Shown: positions 1 through 11,949 of the stretch, piece by piece
How the letters are laid out: every line of letters begins with the position of its first letter
Position numbering within the stretch: position 1 is the stretch's first letter
From: Morinoia aosen
Lineage: Eukaryota > Arthropoda > Malacostraca > Amphipoda > Talitridae
Direction of reading: 5' to 3'
DNA length: 64,000 nt
Assembly (NCBI GenBank): GCA_030386875.1
Contig: CM059569.1
Coordinates: forward strand, 49,267,842 to 49,331,841
Notes under the pieces: model-generated
Told to the model about the DNA's origin: nothing
Database searches by the model: none
The model's input: the letters and a program-made list of their open reading frames with translations, nothing else
Position numbers and translations under genes: made by a program

Positions 1-1833
1 CGCTAATTTACGCGAAAAATTTCATGACTTAATCTTATTTCATTAGGAATGCGTTCTAACTTATGCGCCGCAATGCACTTGCCTTCGCCTCGGCAAGTGA
101 GCAAGTGAAGTTTCATCAAAAAATACTTTATATCGTGATAAAATCGTGTATACTCTATACTGTATCGTGTATGCTGTAGATTGAAAAAAATACTGCATAT
201 CGTGCGGATAGAAAGCAGTCATACATTATTTTATCTCCCATTATGAGCATTTTAAATGTGTTCCTGTTTTTATGTATTGTAAACGATCCATACTTTTTAG
301 CAATTTTTACGGAACATTAAAGAAAGTTCAAATGGTACCATTTGACGACTTTTAAAACCCAGAGAATGTACTCAGTTACCCTCCTTAAGCTCTCATTCCG
401 TTGTCAAGTGAACCTGTCGTGAGGCCATAGCAATCATAGCAATCTAATACAAGTAGGAATCGCTGAACAAACTCCTGGTATTCAATAGCAAGCCTTATTA
501 TAACTTGAATAGAACAGACAGTGCTTCAAATAAGTATTCTACAAAAAAGCAACTCAAAAAGATAGAAGCAGTTTGGTTGCTCATGTCGCTTTGGCTTCTT
601 CAACACGAGTTAAGGAAGAAATTGTTCAGATTAAATTAATAACATTGAGTTTAGAAAAATTTCAGAGGATATGGGAAAAGCGTATACAACAATATTGCCG
701 TGATACACGAATAATACTTATTTATAAGGAGTGCCCACATGCAAAAAGTCATCATTATTTTTTCAGTAACGGTAAGCATGCAATTGTCTATTCTTCATTT
801 TAACAGCAAATTTTATGATTGATCATAAGCTTATACTTGAATCATCCATGTTTGAAACGAGGAATTTTCCTTCCATTTACAAATTATACAGCTCATTTTT
901 TGCTTCTCGTTTGACGTACTCAAATCAATAACTTGATTCATAAAAAATCCTACGAAAATATGAGTTGAGGTTTAGTCTTACCATCACGGCTTCTGAGGAG
1001 TTCCTGATGTCTCCTTCGAGCTTACAAGTATAAAAGTAATGTCATCATTGCCTTTTCGAATTATCGCTATACAAGAGGCAAGAAAACACGCTTAAAATTG
1101 AGAACCCTACTTTGAACGGAGGGTAAGCTGTAATGCAACATCGCTTCTTTGAAGTATCACCATGCCTGAGGCAATGAGACAAAAGAATGCTCTTTAAATT
1201 AGGATCAATAATTTTTTTTTAAATAAACCGTAATACGACACAAAAAGTTAGAGGCAGTATGAGGTTCAATCAAGTTCTACGCAGTTCGCAAGGAAGTGTA
1301 AAAAACTATACGATGGACATTTAGCACGCAAAAAATACGTTCTGTAAGGAGAACAACGCTGATGCTTTGTCTTAATGGAAGATAGTTAATAGAACCTGAA
1401 AATGAATTTGTGAGGCTATCTCGTAAACTAGAGTTTCTTTGAATGACGGTTTGGCAATCAAAAAGCTGTGTTAAAATTTATCGCACAGAAGAAAACATTC
1501 TCATTTTATATTTTTCAACTTAATTAAACATTTACGAGCTTTGGTGGAAACAAATTTATAACAACTCCCTCGAAATAAACATTGTACGAATGCCGTCATT
1601 TTTGACAACACGAGTACATTAGTAGAAGAAGGCCACTAACATTTCCACTGACGGGTACACTAATCGAAGAAGGCAAGTTATAGAAAGATTTGCACCGCGG
1701 CTCGCTGCAACACTCTGCGCAGTACGCGGTCACCTCCAAATGAAGACAACGCGTGACCTTACAGAGCCGACCTTCCGTAATGCGTCGTGTTGGTGACGGC
1801 CGAGGTAGGCTTGGGGAGCATGCTCGATATACG
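1..1833. other. No gene recognised
   Basis: AT-rich sequence with only short open frames (the longest is 76 codons and starts at a non-ATG codon). I see no splice-bounded exon, RNA gene or clear repeat. Around 1,600-1,680 two imperfect copies of a GAAGAAGGC-containing phrase occur, and 1,680-1,830 is more GC-rich than its surroundings. Confidence 0.5.
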
Positions 1834-2195
1834 GTCACAATGCTGCTATCTACGGTAGCAAGGTTGCGACACGGTAAGATTGCTATGTACAGGGTAGTAG
1901 GGTTCCTAATTACACGGTAGTAACGCTGCTACACGGCAAGGTTGTTATCTACACGGTAGTAAGATTATAACACGGTAAGGTTGCTATCTACATGGTAACA
2001 AGATTGCAACACGGTAAGGTTGTTATCTACACGGTAACAAGATTGCAACACGGTTAGGTTGTTAGCTATATGGTAGTATGGTTAATACACGGCATGATTA
2101 GTATCTTCACGGCAATAAGGCTGCTATCTACATGGTAAGGGTGTTATCTACAAGGTAGTTAGGCAACTACACCGCATGGTCACTACCTGCGCATT
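1834..2195. repeat. Degenerate minisatellite (CGGTA / TTGCTATCTACA motif)
   Basis: About ten imperfect tandem copies alternate between 'acacggtaa(g/c)(a/g)' and 'ttg(c/t)tatctaca'. The compound period is about 35 bp. Units differ by many substitutions and small indels, so the array is old or no longer homogenised, unlike the 19-bp array further on. No coding frame follows the period. Confidence 0.75.
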
Positions 2196-5100
2196 AGTGC
2201 GGTTGCTGTATGCACATTGCAATGGTGCCTCCACAAGAGAACAGCAAGCTACAGAGTGAGTCAGAAGTTTTCATTAGCTCCAACATGAGCTAATGCTCGA
2301 AGTACAGGTCGTTTCCATCACGCATTAACGCACTCACGATGTGAGCCGCCGGTGTACGCCGAAGGAATTTTTATAGTGCTGCTGACCGACCTGTAGTCAC
2401 AAAATCAATTTTTATAAATACCTAATTGAAGCTAAATGAAGGCACGATGTAGTTCGTGTTTCCTACTTTCAAAATTGCTCACTACAATTGACTTTAAATT
2501 GACTTTGACAATTGACTTTGAGCTGAATATTGAACTTAAGTTTAACCCGTCGCGGTCGACGTGTTAAGAGCAGCTGGTCAAACTAAACTGTTATAAGATT
2601 GCTTTCAAAACAATTCTTATGAGAATTTATGAGCATTCATTTTTTCATTCGAATAACTTGGTAAAAGAAGCAGTTACTGCTGGTTCACCATGCCCTGAAA
2701 ATTTACTGCATAAGAAAGGGAATTATAATTCAATAAGACTGATCAATAAACGAGAACAAGTTCATTCGTTAAATAAGTAAACTACAACAAATTGCTAGCG
2801 CTTCACAGACTTTGCATACTCGTATATCGCGCCGAAAGTCCCAAAGGTAACTTTCAAAAAGTCGTTGAATTCCTGTGTTTCAGCTACTGCACAAAAATTA
2901 TTTATGCAGTCTAAGTTGAAAATAAAATCAGATGTTTGCACCACTTCAAAAACATACAATAATGAACATACTGTAAATTGATAATTCAACACAAGTACAC
3001 TAACTTAATGCACTCTAACACCTGAAAACTCGTGTTATTGAAGTTGTTGTACATCAACCGTCACCACACAGCACACATTCAAATAATGTGCTATGTTCAC
3101 CGAGAGAGAATGAATGATAACACAAGCCGGCAGCACTTTCATAATTGCTAGAGAAAAGTTATTGGAGAATTTCTAATCAGATTTAATTTAATATTATTTG
3201 AATTTAATTGAGACAAAAATAGTGGACTCCTACACGTATTTCGAAATATTATAGTTTCTAGGCATTTCGCAGTAATCTTACATTTTTTCTTGCTCACATA
3301 CGAATGACCGCAGACATCAGCACCTTGGTCCGAGGTCGACTATGGTCACGCACATTGATGAGCTCTTCGACCCGCTCTGGCGCGTCACTGCTGTCACAGT
3401 TCGGCACACGCACTCACTACAAACGACGTGAGCTGTGCAAGCACGCTCTAAATCGCCTCATTTACCGTCCAGCGAGAACTTACGGTCTTGTTTTCTTATT
3501 TTTTTCTTTCAAAAAGCACTGCGAATTTCCAGAACATCTTAAGAAGCAACAATAATATATACTAGGGTAAATCCGTCGATCAAATTTCAACTCAAACGCA
3601 CAAGTTCTGTTCTATGAATCCCATTGAGGAGTTACAAGCTCCGTGTTGTTGCAGCGACCGCGCATAAAAGACACACACCCTTACCGACAGCCATGTTGCA
3701 ACTGAGGTTCTTGTAAAAGGCGAGGTCGGTCGGGCCCCCAGTCCCCCACGAGCTGGCACTCTCCAACATTTAGATGAAAATTACCCTACAATGAGCTCCT
3801 CACCGAATAAGTATTGACTTCTTTACATTTAAACACTTTCTGATCATCCAACAAATTATTTTAGTTGAACGCACGTTAGGAGATAGTCAAATTTAACTGT
3901 GCTCAAACGTGGGACCCTACATTTAGAGGAAATAAAAATATACCTTACAGCTTTGAACTGAAATGTTTTATTTTTATGTTCGGGCTCATTTGTTTTCTTA
4001 AATGATTGAATCTCTTTAGAAGATCTGCATGCATGTTGCATGCATCTGATACAGTATTTGTAAAATAGATTATAATTAGCTAAAATAAACTTATTACCTA
4101 GAGAGCGACTTGAGATTTAATCAAAGAACTTTGACTTATTACTGTTGAACAAGCTCTAAAAATAGAACATTGAAGTATTTAGTTCAAAATATTCTATAAA
4201 TTTTAAAGATTGAATTATACAATTTCGAGTATCCATTAGCTTATTGTTATTACACCACCGTTAGCAAATTTCAAAAGAAGGGTGCATGTCTAAAGAAAGT
4301 GGTTCACGAACCTTTAACAATTCCGCTTCAGTTTCTCTAAAATGAGGTTGATGAAGCGCAAGAAGTTATAATTTAGTTTAGTATAGCTAAAACAAAAAAT
4401 ATAAGAAATACTAAAATAAGAAATACAAAATTTTTGGTTACTTATCTCATTGAAAACGACGAGGCGAAAAGCGGGCTGAAAATTGGGCAACGATTGTAAT
4501 CCATAAAACGTAATGAAGAGGAAGTAAACATTTTGCGTTAAATAAATTCATTAAAACGTGGCACTGAGCAGTGAAATAATTTTCTTCGAGTACGAATACA
4601 AAAATGCAAGGAAGTTTAGAGTGAAACTCGGAAGCCGCTTATAGGTTTGTCACGGTAAGTTTAGTAACAATAACTACTTCTCATTGTCGTTTTATCGTCA
4701 ACAATGTTTTTTTTATTTTGCGTAAACGTTCCTCAATAACGATGAGGGTCTCAGTGCAAATTGTTGAGATTTCATGTGACACTCATTTTCCTTTCAAAAT
4801 TAAAGATTCCTATTCATGTCCATTAACAATTTTAATGGTCATAAATGGAACTTCATTTGTCAAAACTGAAATTAGTCAAAAATGAAACTTTACAATCTGG
4901 GCTTATATGTATGAATAACAAGATTCACATAATTTTCCATGCGAAATTCTTGGGAAACATATAACCAATTTAAAGATGTAAGATGTACAAACTCACAAGC
5001 CGTTTCAATATGGCAGTCAGCGTTCCGTACACAAAAAATATTGTTAAATTTTTACGCCTTGAGTGATGTAGAAAAGACATATTTTCAACCGGCCATTTCT

Positions 5101-5351
5101 TGGCGGAATGTAGAAATGATAACAGCTTTTCTCACAGAAAGATGCATTTCAGAAATGAGGAGTACGAGTCTCAATTCTTATTGATTGATGAACGATATCG
5201 GTATAAAAAACTTTCTCTCAGAGTAAGAGTCTCGTTCCCGGCTGGGGAGGATAAAGTTTGCCTCTTGAGCTTCAAGATGTTGTACAGAAGAGGAAATTCA
5301 CTAATGAGGAACTTCAAAAAATAGGCAAACGAGTGTTCGACTTGATTGGGT
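2196..5351. other. No gene recognised
   Basis: Mostly AT-rich unique sequence. Open frames stay below about 85 codons and show no family resemblance or plausible splice-bounded exon. No tandem repeat stands out until the 19-bp array begins at 5,352. Confidence 0.5.
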
Positions 5352-7251
5352 GATATGATTACGGTTGTGCGATATGGTTACGGTTGTGCGATATGGTTAC
5401 GGTTGTGCGATATGGTTACGGTTGTGCGATATGGTTACAGTTGTGCGATATGGTTACGGTTGTGCGATATGGTTACAGTTGTGCGATATGGTTACAGTTG
5501 TGCGATATGGTTACAGTTGTGCGATATGGTTACGGTTGTGCGATATGGTTACAGTTGTGCGATATGGTTACAGTTGTGCGATATGGTTACGGTTGTGCGA
5601 TATGGTTACGGTTGTGCGATATGGTTACGGTTGTGCGATATGGTTACGGTTGTGCGATATGGTTACAGTTGTGCGATATGGTTACAGTTGTGCGATATGG
5701 TTACGGTTGTGCGATATGGTTACAGTTGTGCGATATGGTTACAGTTGTGCGATATGGTTACGGTTGTGCGATATGGTTACGGTTGTGCGATATGGTTACA
5801 GTTGTGCGATATGGTTACGGTTGTGCGATATGGTTACAGTTGTGTGATATGGTTACAGTTGTGCGATATGGTTACGGTTGTGCGATATGGTTACGGTTGT
5901 GCGATATGGTTACGGTTGTGCGATATGGTTACAGTTGTGCGATATGGTTACAGTTGTGCGATATGGTTACGGTTGTGCGATATGGTTACGGTTGTGCGAT
6001 ATGGTTACAGTTGTGCGATATGGTTACAGTTGTGCGATATGGTTACGGTCTTGCGATATGGTTACGGTTGTGCGATATGGTTACGGTTGTGCGATATGGT
6101 TACGGTTGTGCGATATTGTTACAGTTGTGCGATATGGTTACGGTTGTGCGATATGGTTACGGTTGTGCAATATGGTTACGGTTGTGCGATATGGTTACGG
6201 TTGTGTGATATGGTTACGGTTGTGCGATATGGTTACGGTTGTGCGATATGGTTACGGTTGTACGATATGGTTACGGTTGTGCGATATGGTTACGGTTGTG
6301 CGATATGGTTACGGTTGTGCGATATGGTTACGGTTGTGCGATATGGTTACGGTTGTGCGATATTGTTACAGTTGTGCGATATGGTTACGGTTGTGTGATA
6401 TGGTTACGGTTGTGCGATATGGTTACGGTTGTACGATATGGTTACGGTTGTGCGATATGGTTACGGTTGTGCGATATGGTTACGGTTGTGCGATATGGTT
6501 ACAGTTGTGCGATATGGTTACGGTTGTGCGATATGGTTACAGTTGTGCGATATGGTTACAGTTGTGCGATATGGTTACGGTTGTGCGATATGGTTACGGT
6601 TGTGCGATATGGTTACGGTTGTGCGATATGGTTACAGTTGTGCGATATGGTTACAGTTGTGCGATATGGTTACAGTTGTGCGATATGGTTACAGTTGTGC
6701 GATATGGTTACGGTTGTGCGATATGGTTACGGTTGTGCGATATGGTTACAGTTGTGCGATATGGTTACAGTTGTGCGATATGGTTACGGTTGTGCGATAT
6801 GGTTACAGTTGTGCGATATGGTTACAGTTGTGCGATATGGTTACAGTTGTGCGATATGGTTACGGTTGTGCGATATGGTTACGGTTGTGCGATATGGTTA
6901 CGGTTGTGCGATATGGTTACAGTTGTGCGATATGGTTACAGTTGTGCGATATGGTTACAGTTGTGCGATATGGTTACGGTTGTGCGATATGGTTACGGTT
7001 GTGCGATATGGTTACAGTTGTGCGATATGGTTACGGTTGTGCGATATGGTTACGGTTGTGCGATATGGTTACGGTTGTGCGATATGGTTACAGTTGTGCG
7101 ATATGGTTACGGTTGTGCGATATGGTTACGGTTGTGCGATATGGTTACAGTTGTGCGATATGGTTACAGTTGTGCGATATGGTTACGGTTGTGCGATATG
7201 GTTACAGTTGTGCGATATGGTTACGGTTGTGCGATATTGTTACAGTTGTGC
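5352..7251. repeat. 19-bp minisatellite, exactly 100 units
   Basis: The unit is gatatggttacggttgtgc. Start and end phases agree (7,233 minus 5,352 is 99 x 19), so the 1,900 bp hold 100 units with no net insertion or deletion. The main variable site is a G/A choice (ttacGg or ttacAg), giving a two-letter pattern along the array. Rare marker variants (gatattg at 6,112, 6,359 and 7,233; gtgtga; tacgat; gcaata) help trace block duplications; two gatattg units lie 13 units apart. Because 19 is not a multiple of three and the unit has no stop codon on this strand, all three forward frames stay open. The long 'proteins' are artefacts. Confidence 0.97.
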
Positions 7252-7560
7252 GCAGTTGTTGTTGATGCCATTTGGATAAATTAATGATGATTATCTGATG
7301 CAATTTGAGTATATTTATGATGATTATCTGATACAAAATGGGTAAATCCATGATTATTGTCTGATGCAGTATGGGTAAATTCTATGCAATTTTCTAGTGC
7401 TGAAATAATATGCGTGATTACTTCATAAATGTCCGGTGCAGTATAGGTAAATCGCCCTTAATTATTTAGTGCAGTGTTAAAAAATTCTCTCTAATTATAC
7501 AGTGCAGCATGTGCAATTCCTCTTTGATTATCTGGCGCAGTGTGGAAAATCTGGTGAAAT
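7252..7560 (+). repeat. Degenerate repeat of RING-cassette type (fragment)
   Basis: Several loose copies of a phrase like 'attatctgatgcagtatggg' followed by 'taaatt' occur with a spacing of roughly 50-60 bp. The same phrase family occupies the interval between the two terminal exons of each RING cassette (20,130-20,420, 33,480-33,790 and 42,480-42,790). This block is therefore probably a stray piece of that cassette next to the 19-bp array. Confidence 0.55.
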
Positions 7561-7744
7561 AGGAATTAATCCATTTTAATTATAATCCTTTTTTTAATTA
7601 TGAGTGCTTAAGGAAAGAAATCAATTTTAAATTCTTGGCATGCTGCTTTAACTCGTGACATACATCAGGAAACGAATTCATTAATTCTGCATTTAAAAAT
7701 GTCTGTAACATTGATTGTACCCCTATGTTCGATTTCGTTTTATT

Positions 7745-7830
7745 TTCTGCGTATTTAGGATCTTAATGTTGAGACATTTTGTAATCCAATGTTATTCATT
7801 TCATGTCTCTACTTTACTAGAATTAAACCG
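7745..7830 (-). repeat. Fragment of RING cassette tail
   Basis: The stretch containing 'aggatcttaatgttgagac' and then 'ccaatgttattcatttcatg' matches the reverse complement of the region after the R1 alternative exon (about 21,170-21,240). The orientation is opposite to the neighbouring degenerate block, so the fragment is rearranged. No exon sequence is left. Confidence 0.5.
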
Positions 7831-8403
7831 GCTTTCTGTTTTCTTCTTTTTTCTTCTCACTGAAAATGTATGTTTCGATTGCGTATGCTCAGTAGATTCA
7901 CGCGATAGCATACATGCATTGGCAGTACAAGCCCGTGTACGTAAAATATTTACTTCGTTTTTAGTACGCCGAAAATGCATCACAGTGGTTGGAAACGTTC
8001 GAGATTTTCATCGGTCAAAAAATTTCCCGGGCTTTCCTCCTTCGTTCATTTGTCATTCGAAACTCGTTTCCCATCTTTCTGAATTCCATCTCTTCTGCCC
8101 ACACGACTACTTTACCGCTTATCTCCCTCAACGAATTTTAAGTAGTTTATTGCTCTCGCTGAAACAATGACAAGTTAATCTTAAGACTTGTTTGTGACAG
8201 AATGTGAACAGGAGTCGAGTTCCATTTTTTCCCTTCAGTCGCTGGGATTCGCATCGACTACAAAGATATCAGATCGTCATGCCCTGTCCTGCCTACAGCT
8301 CGGTCAGGGGAGCAGCTGGAGGTCCTGTAGATAATGTGATTTGACTTTGCTTTTTTTGGAAAACATAGCTATCGGCTGCCCATATCGTCTTCTTACTCCC
8401 TTG
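7831..8403. other. No gene recognised
   Basis: The longest open frame, in 7,715-8,170, is 151 codons but Phe/Leu/Ser-rich, matches no family I know and overlaps the cassette fragment. I treat it as chance. No repeat is visible until the 35-bp array. Confidence 0.4.
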
Positions 8404-8850
8404 CATGTTATTCTCGAGCATCACGGTGCTGCTAACATGTTATTCTCGAGCATCACGGTGCTGCTAACGTCATGTTATGCTCGAGCATCACGGTGCTGCT
8501 AACGTCATGTTATTCTCGAGCATCACGGTGCTGCTAACGTCATGTTTTTCTCGAGCATCACGGTGCTGCTAACGTCATGTTATTCTCGAGCATCACGGTG
8601 CTGCTAACGTCATGTTATTCTCGAGCATCAAGGTGCTGCTAACGTCATGTTATTCTCGAGCATCACGGTGCTGCTAACGTCATGTTATTCTCGAGCATCA
8701 AGGTGCTGCTAACGTCATGTTATTCTCGAGCATCACGGTGCTGCTAACGTCATGTTATTCTCGAGCATCACGGTGCTGCTAACGTCATGTTATTCTCGAG
8801 CATCAAGGTGCTGCTAACGTCATGTTATTCTCGAGCATCACGGTACTACA
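8404..8850. repeat. 35-bp minisatellite, 13 units
   Basis: The unit reads catgttattctcgagcatca then cggtgctgctaacgt. Unit starts are at 8,404, 8,436, 8,471 and then every 35 bp to 8,821; the first unit lacks 3 bp. A CAC/AAG difference before GGTG marks subsets of units, and single variants occur in the TTATTC part. Each unit holds a CTCGAG palindrome and a short AGCA...TGCT inverted repeat. The last unit runs into the 21-bp array. Confidence 0.95.
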
Positions 8851-8857
8851 CGTGCAA

Positions 8858-9493
8858 AACGTTGACAACCACGTGCACTACGTAGACAACCACGTGCACC
8901 ACGTAGACAACCACGTGCACCACGTAGACAACCACGTGCACCACGTAGACAACCCCGTACACCACGTTGACAACCACGTGCACCACGTAGACTACCACGT
9001 GCACCACGTAGACAACCACGTGCACCACGTAGACAACCACGTGCACCACGTAGACAACCACGTGCCCCACGTAGACAACCACGTGCACCACGTAGACAAC
9101 CACGTGCACCACGTACACAACCACGTGTACCACGTAGACAACCACGTGCATCACGTAGACAACCACGTGCACCACGTAGACAACTACGTGCACCACGTAG
9201 ACAACCACATACACCACGTAGACAACCACGTGCACCACGTAGACAACCACGTGAACCACGTAGACAACCACATACACCACGTAGACAACCACGTGCACCA
9301 CGTAGACAACCACGTGAACCACGTAGACAACCACATACACCACGTAGACAACCACGTGCACCACGTAGACAACTACGTGCACCACGTAGACAACCACATA
9401 CACCACGTAGACAACCACGTGCACCACGTAGACAACCACGTGAACCACGTAGACAACCACATACACCACGTAGACAGCCACGTGCACCACGTC
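8858..9493. repeat. R1 21-bp minisatellite with CACGTG boxes
   Basis: About 30 units built from gacaaccacgtg followed by caccacgta. The 21-bp period encodes a meaningless His/Val heptad on both strands. Most units contain CACGTG, the palindromic canonical E-box. Variants (cacata, cgtgaa) form a 63-bp higher-order repeat between 9,185 and 9,475, with the gtgaacc variant at 9,251, 9,314 and 9,440. The array ends where block A begins. The same arrangement is inverted in R2 and R3. Confidence 0.95.
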
Positions 9494-10700
9494 AACAGGG
9501 CAGGCCGAGAGAATTAATCAGACGTGAGGCGGTGAGCCTGTACTCGCATTTCAGCAGCTGGAGACAAGCTCCTCTCGGGAGATAATAATCAACGAATTGT
9601 CTTAAGTAAATTGGAAGCTAAACCGTGACAAAACCTCCCGATGGGCTCGTTCTTTGTTTTTTGCTCGTCTTTGTACTTTGCTCATTTACCAGCTCACACC
9701 GAGCCTCCGTCCGCGTAAAGTCATAATTCAAAGTGACGTAAAAACCACCAAATCGCACCCGGAGCTAAAGAATAGTAAACAGGCATTGGGACTGTGACGA
9801 GAGTCCAAAGTTTCGGTAGAACAAAGCATGGACGCGGCAGACGATGCGCACCACAGCCACAGGCCGAGGCTGCACACAAGCAAATATTCTCTCAAACGTT
9901 CGGTACTTTGCGCGAAATGTTTTGTTCTTTCAGACAACGCAATGTGCCATCGGTAAATGTGCTGATTGTTCATGAGTTACGTTGTTAGATGTTCATATAC
10001 TACATTTTACTGAGAGCAGGCATCGCAGCTCAACCAAAATTTGCCGAGCGTAAAATTACTCAGCGCGTCCCTCGCTTTATGACGAAAATAAGGGCATGGA
10101 GGTGTGAGCGCGTGTGATTCTCATACGAACTTCTTAAGTAGGTGGAATTTTTTATTTGATTACATGCGCGGAATTAAAACTTAGCTTTTCGAAGTTATGT
10201 AACAATTATGGGATTCACTCAGATACACTGGCAATACCGCCACTTGTGCCCAACACAAACTACGCACAAGCTCTCACTATGTCGCACAGTCGCACTGAGA
10301 TAGCAACGAGTTTTGCACGATTTTGCTACCTTGTGTGCAGGTTTGAGTGTTGAATTTTGTCCTTATTTTGTTACATGTGTTGTGTTTCTGTTGTGTAGTA
10401 TGTTTTATCCATAAGGTCTGTGCCAACTGATGTGCGTGTGCTGTAGCAAATGGGATACTTTACGCGCTGGTGTGACGACGGTGTGATGTGCTGCACATTG
10501 CGATGTGTGCGGTGCAGTCGGTGTGATTCAGGGAGCAGAAGTGCGTTCCTTTCGCCTCAGTCGCACCCTCCAGTCGCAGCCAGGCGGTCATTTTGGGGCT
10601 TTGCGCTATCCTTCACTGCGTCTGCTGGTCATCTTTCCCCCGCTTAAATTCTACAAATATGTACCTGTGCCACTTTTGACATGTGCCTTATTGTTGCTTG
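9494..10700 (+). repeat. Cassette block A, copy 1 (R1)
   Basis: Non-coding block shared with 37,268-38,956 and 45,655-47,326 (both reversed). The shared ends are a segment starting 'gcaggccgagagaattaatc' next to the minisatellite and a GC-rich segment around 10,440-10,690 (cacattgcgatgtgtgcgg). This copy is about 0.5 kb shorter than the other two, so it appears internally deleted. Short frames in it (for example 9,794-9,988) begin at non-ATG codons and are not kept in copy 2, so I call no gene. Confidence 0.8.
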
Positions 10701-11665
10701 AAAATTATAGCTAAATTTCATAATTTTCTCTGTGTAATTAGGGCATATCATGTCATTAATAATACGAGTCGCTGGGTGTTGACCCGCTTATATGTATTGC
10801 TCATATCTATAAAGTCACGCGTTCAGTATTATGTAGAAAAATAGTACGAGTATTTGGGAGAGATCTCGCCGTATAGAATATAGGTCATTGGCAATTATTT
10901 TCTCCCGAGTTCAAAAATGACGGCAAATTTTCCAGTTTTGGCTGCATTCAGCTGTTAGAAGTGTTGTTAAAAAAGCAGATTCATTACGCAACCCTTCTGC
11001 TGTAAATATTTTGATTTATTGTTTCCAAATAGCAACTGAATCAAGTTCAACGAACAGATATAATATAATAAGTCAAAACACAGCTATTTGCAGCCATTAT
11101 ACAAGGTCAAATATCAGGTCATAACGTGAGAGTATGAATAAACGTTGTGACTTAAATAGTATGAATAGTATGAGAGTTTGCATGCAAGCAACCAAGCGTG
11201 CAAGTATAAGAGTGCAAGCAACAAGCAATTCTATCACAGGTTAGACGACAACTAACGGCGAAGTGTTGATTATCGAAGTGTTGATTATCAGATAGGGAGA
11301 TTGTAAACAAAGAAATTAAGGTTGTTTCCAAAATATTTCTTGGAGTGGCCAAGTAATTGTGATTTCTTTCGAAAAAGGTTTTGAAAAAAATGAGATTACC
11401 GATAACTTCATGGAATAAATTCTTTAAGGATCGTTCTCATATCCAAGCATGACAATAGACACTATGCAGCTGTGATCAGGTTCATATTTTAATAATTATA
11501 TTCAAACTCGTCTTCTATAGGAGAGTGGTGCGTACAGCACAAGTAACAAATAATTGGAAATATTTCGAATAGTAATAATGGGTCAATGAATTTCGTGGAG
11601 AACGAGTTGATAGAGATTATGCCAGTTGTTGAGAAATTTTGATTTGATCAGGTAATGGTAGCAAC
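10701..11665. other. Cassette-derived spacer, no gene
   Basis: The first about 80 bp resemble the R2 sequence beyond block A (both contain 'atatcatgtcatt'). The rest is AT-rich, with no credible frame. It lies upstream of the non-LTR element, whose exact 5' end I cannot fix. Confidence 0.4.
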
Positions 11666-11703
11666 GTTACTTTATATTGCAGTGAATTGCAATATAAAGT
11701 AAC
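11666..11703. repeat. Perfect 16-bp inverted repeat with 6-nt loop
   Basis: The arm gttactttatattgca (11,666-11,681) is followed after gtgaat by its exact reverse complement (11,688-11,703). It lies about 250 bp before ORF1 of the non-LTR element, at or near that element's 5' end. It could fold as an RNA hairpin in the 5' leader, or belong to the host DNA. Confidence 0.85.
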
Positions 11704-11949
11704 AATATATTGAATTGCAGTGAGTGCAGTGAGGCAGTGAGGACGTCTGTGTCTTTGCTCCGAAACAAAGTGCCCAACTGGTTAATGATCATGCATTTCT
11801 AATCAAAAAGAGTGCCCACTCAGACCATGAGGATCCAAGAATAAATTTTATCTAACCAAATTCAAAAAATCGAACAAAAAGTGTGAATATTCCATCAGAA
11901 CAAGCACTCAACCCTTGCTTCTTTTTAAGAGTGTCTCCCTTCTCACAAG

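Noticed and set aside
5346-7284. Several overlapping repetitive 'proteins' of 160-468 aa
   Set aside because: They are translations of the stop-free 19-bp unit in all three forward frames. Codon usage and sequence carry no constraint beyond the repeat.
5352-9493. Possible CRISPR array
   Set aside because: Units are contiguous with no unique spacers, there are no cas genes, and the surrounding sequence is eukaryotic.
8822-9517. His/Val heptad ORF that could mimic a metal-binding protein
   Set aside because: It follows the 21-bp minisatellite exactly, appears on both strands, and has no conserved start or end among cassettes.
9794-9988. Small peptide conserved between block A copies (TRVQ-FGRTK)
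   Set aside because: The frame begins at GTG, is not kept in copy 2, and lies within a non-coding repeat. Base-level similarity alone explains the resemblance.
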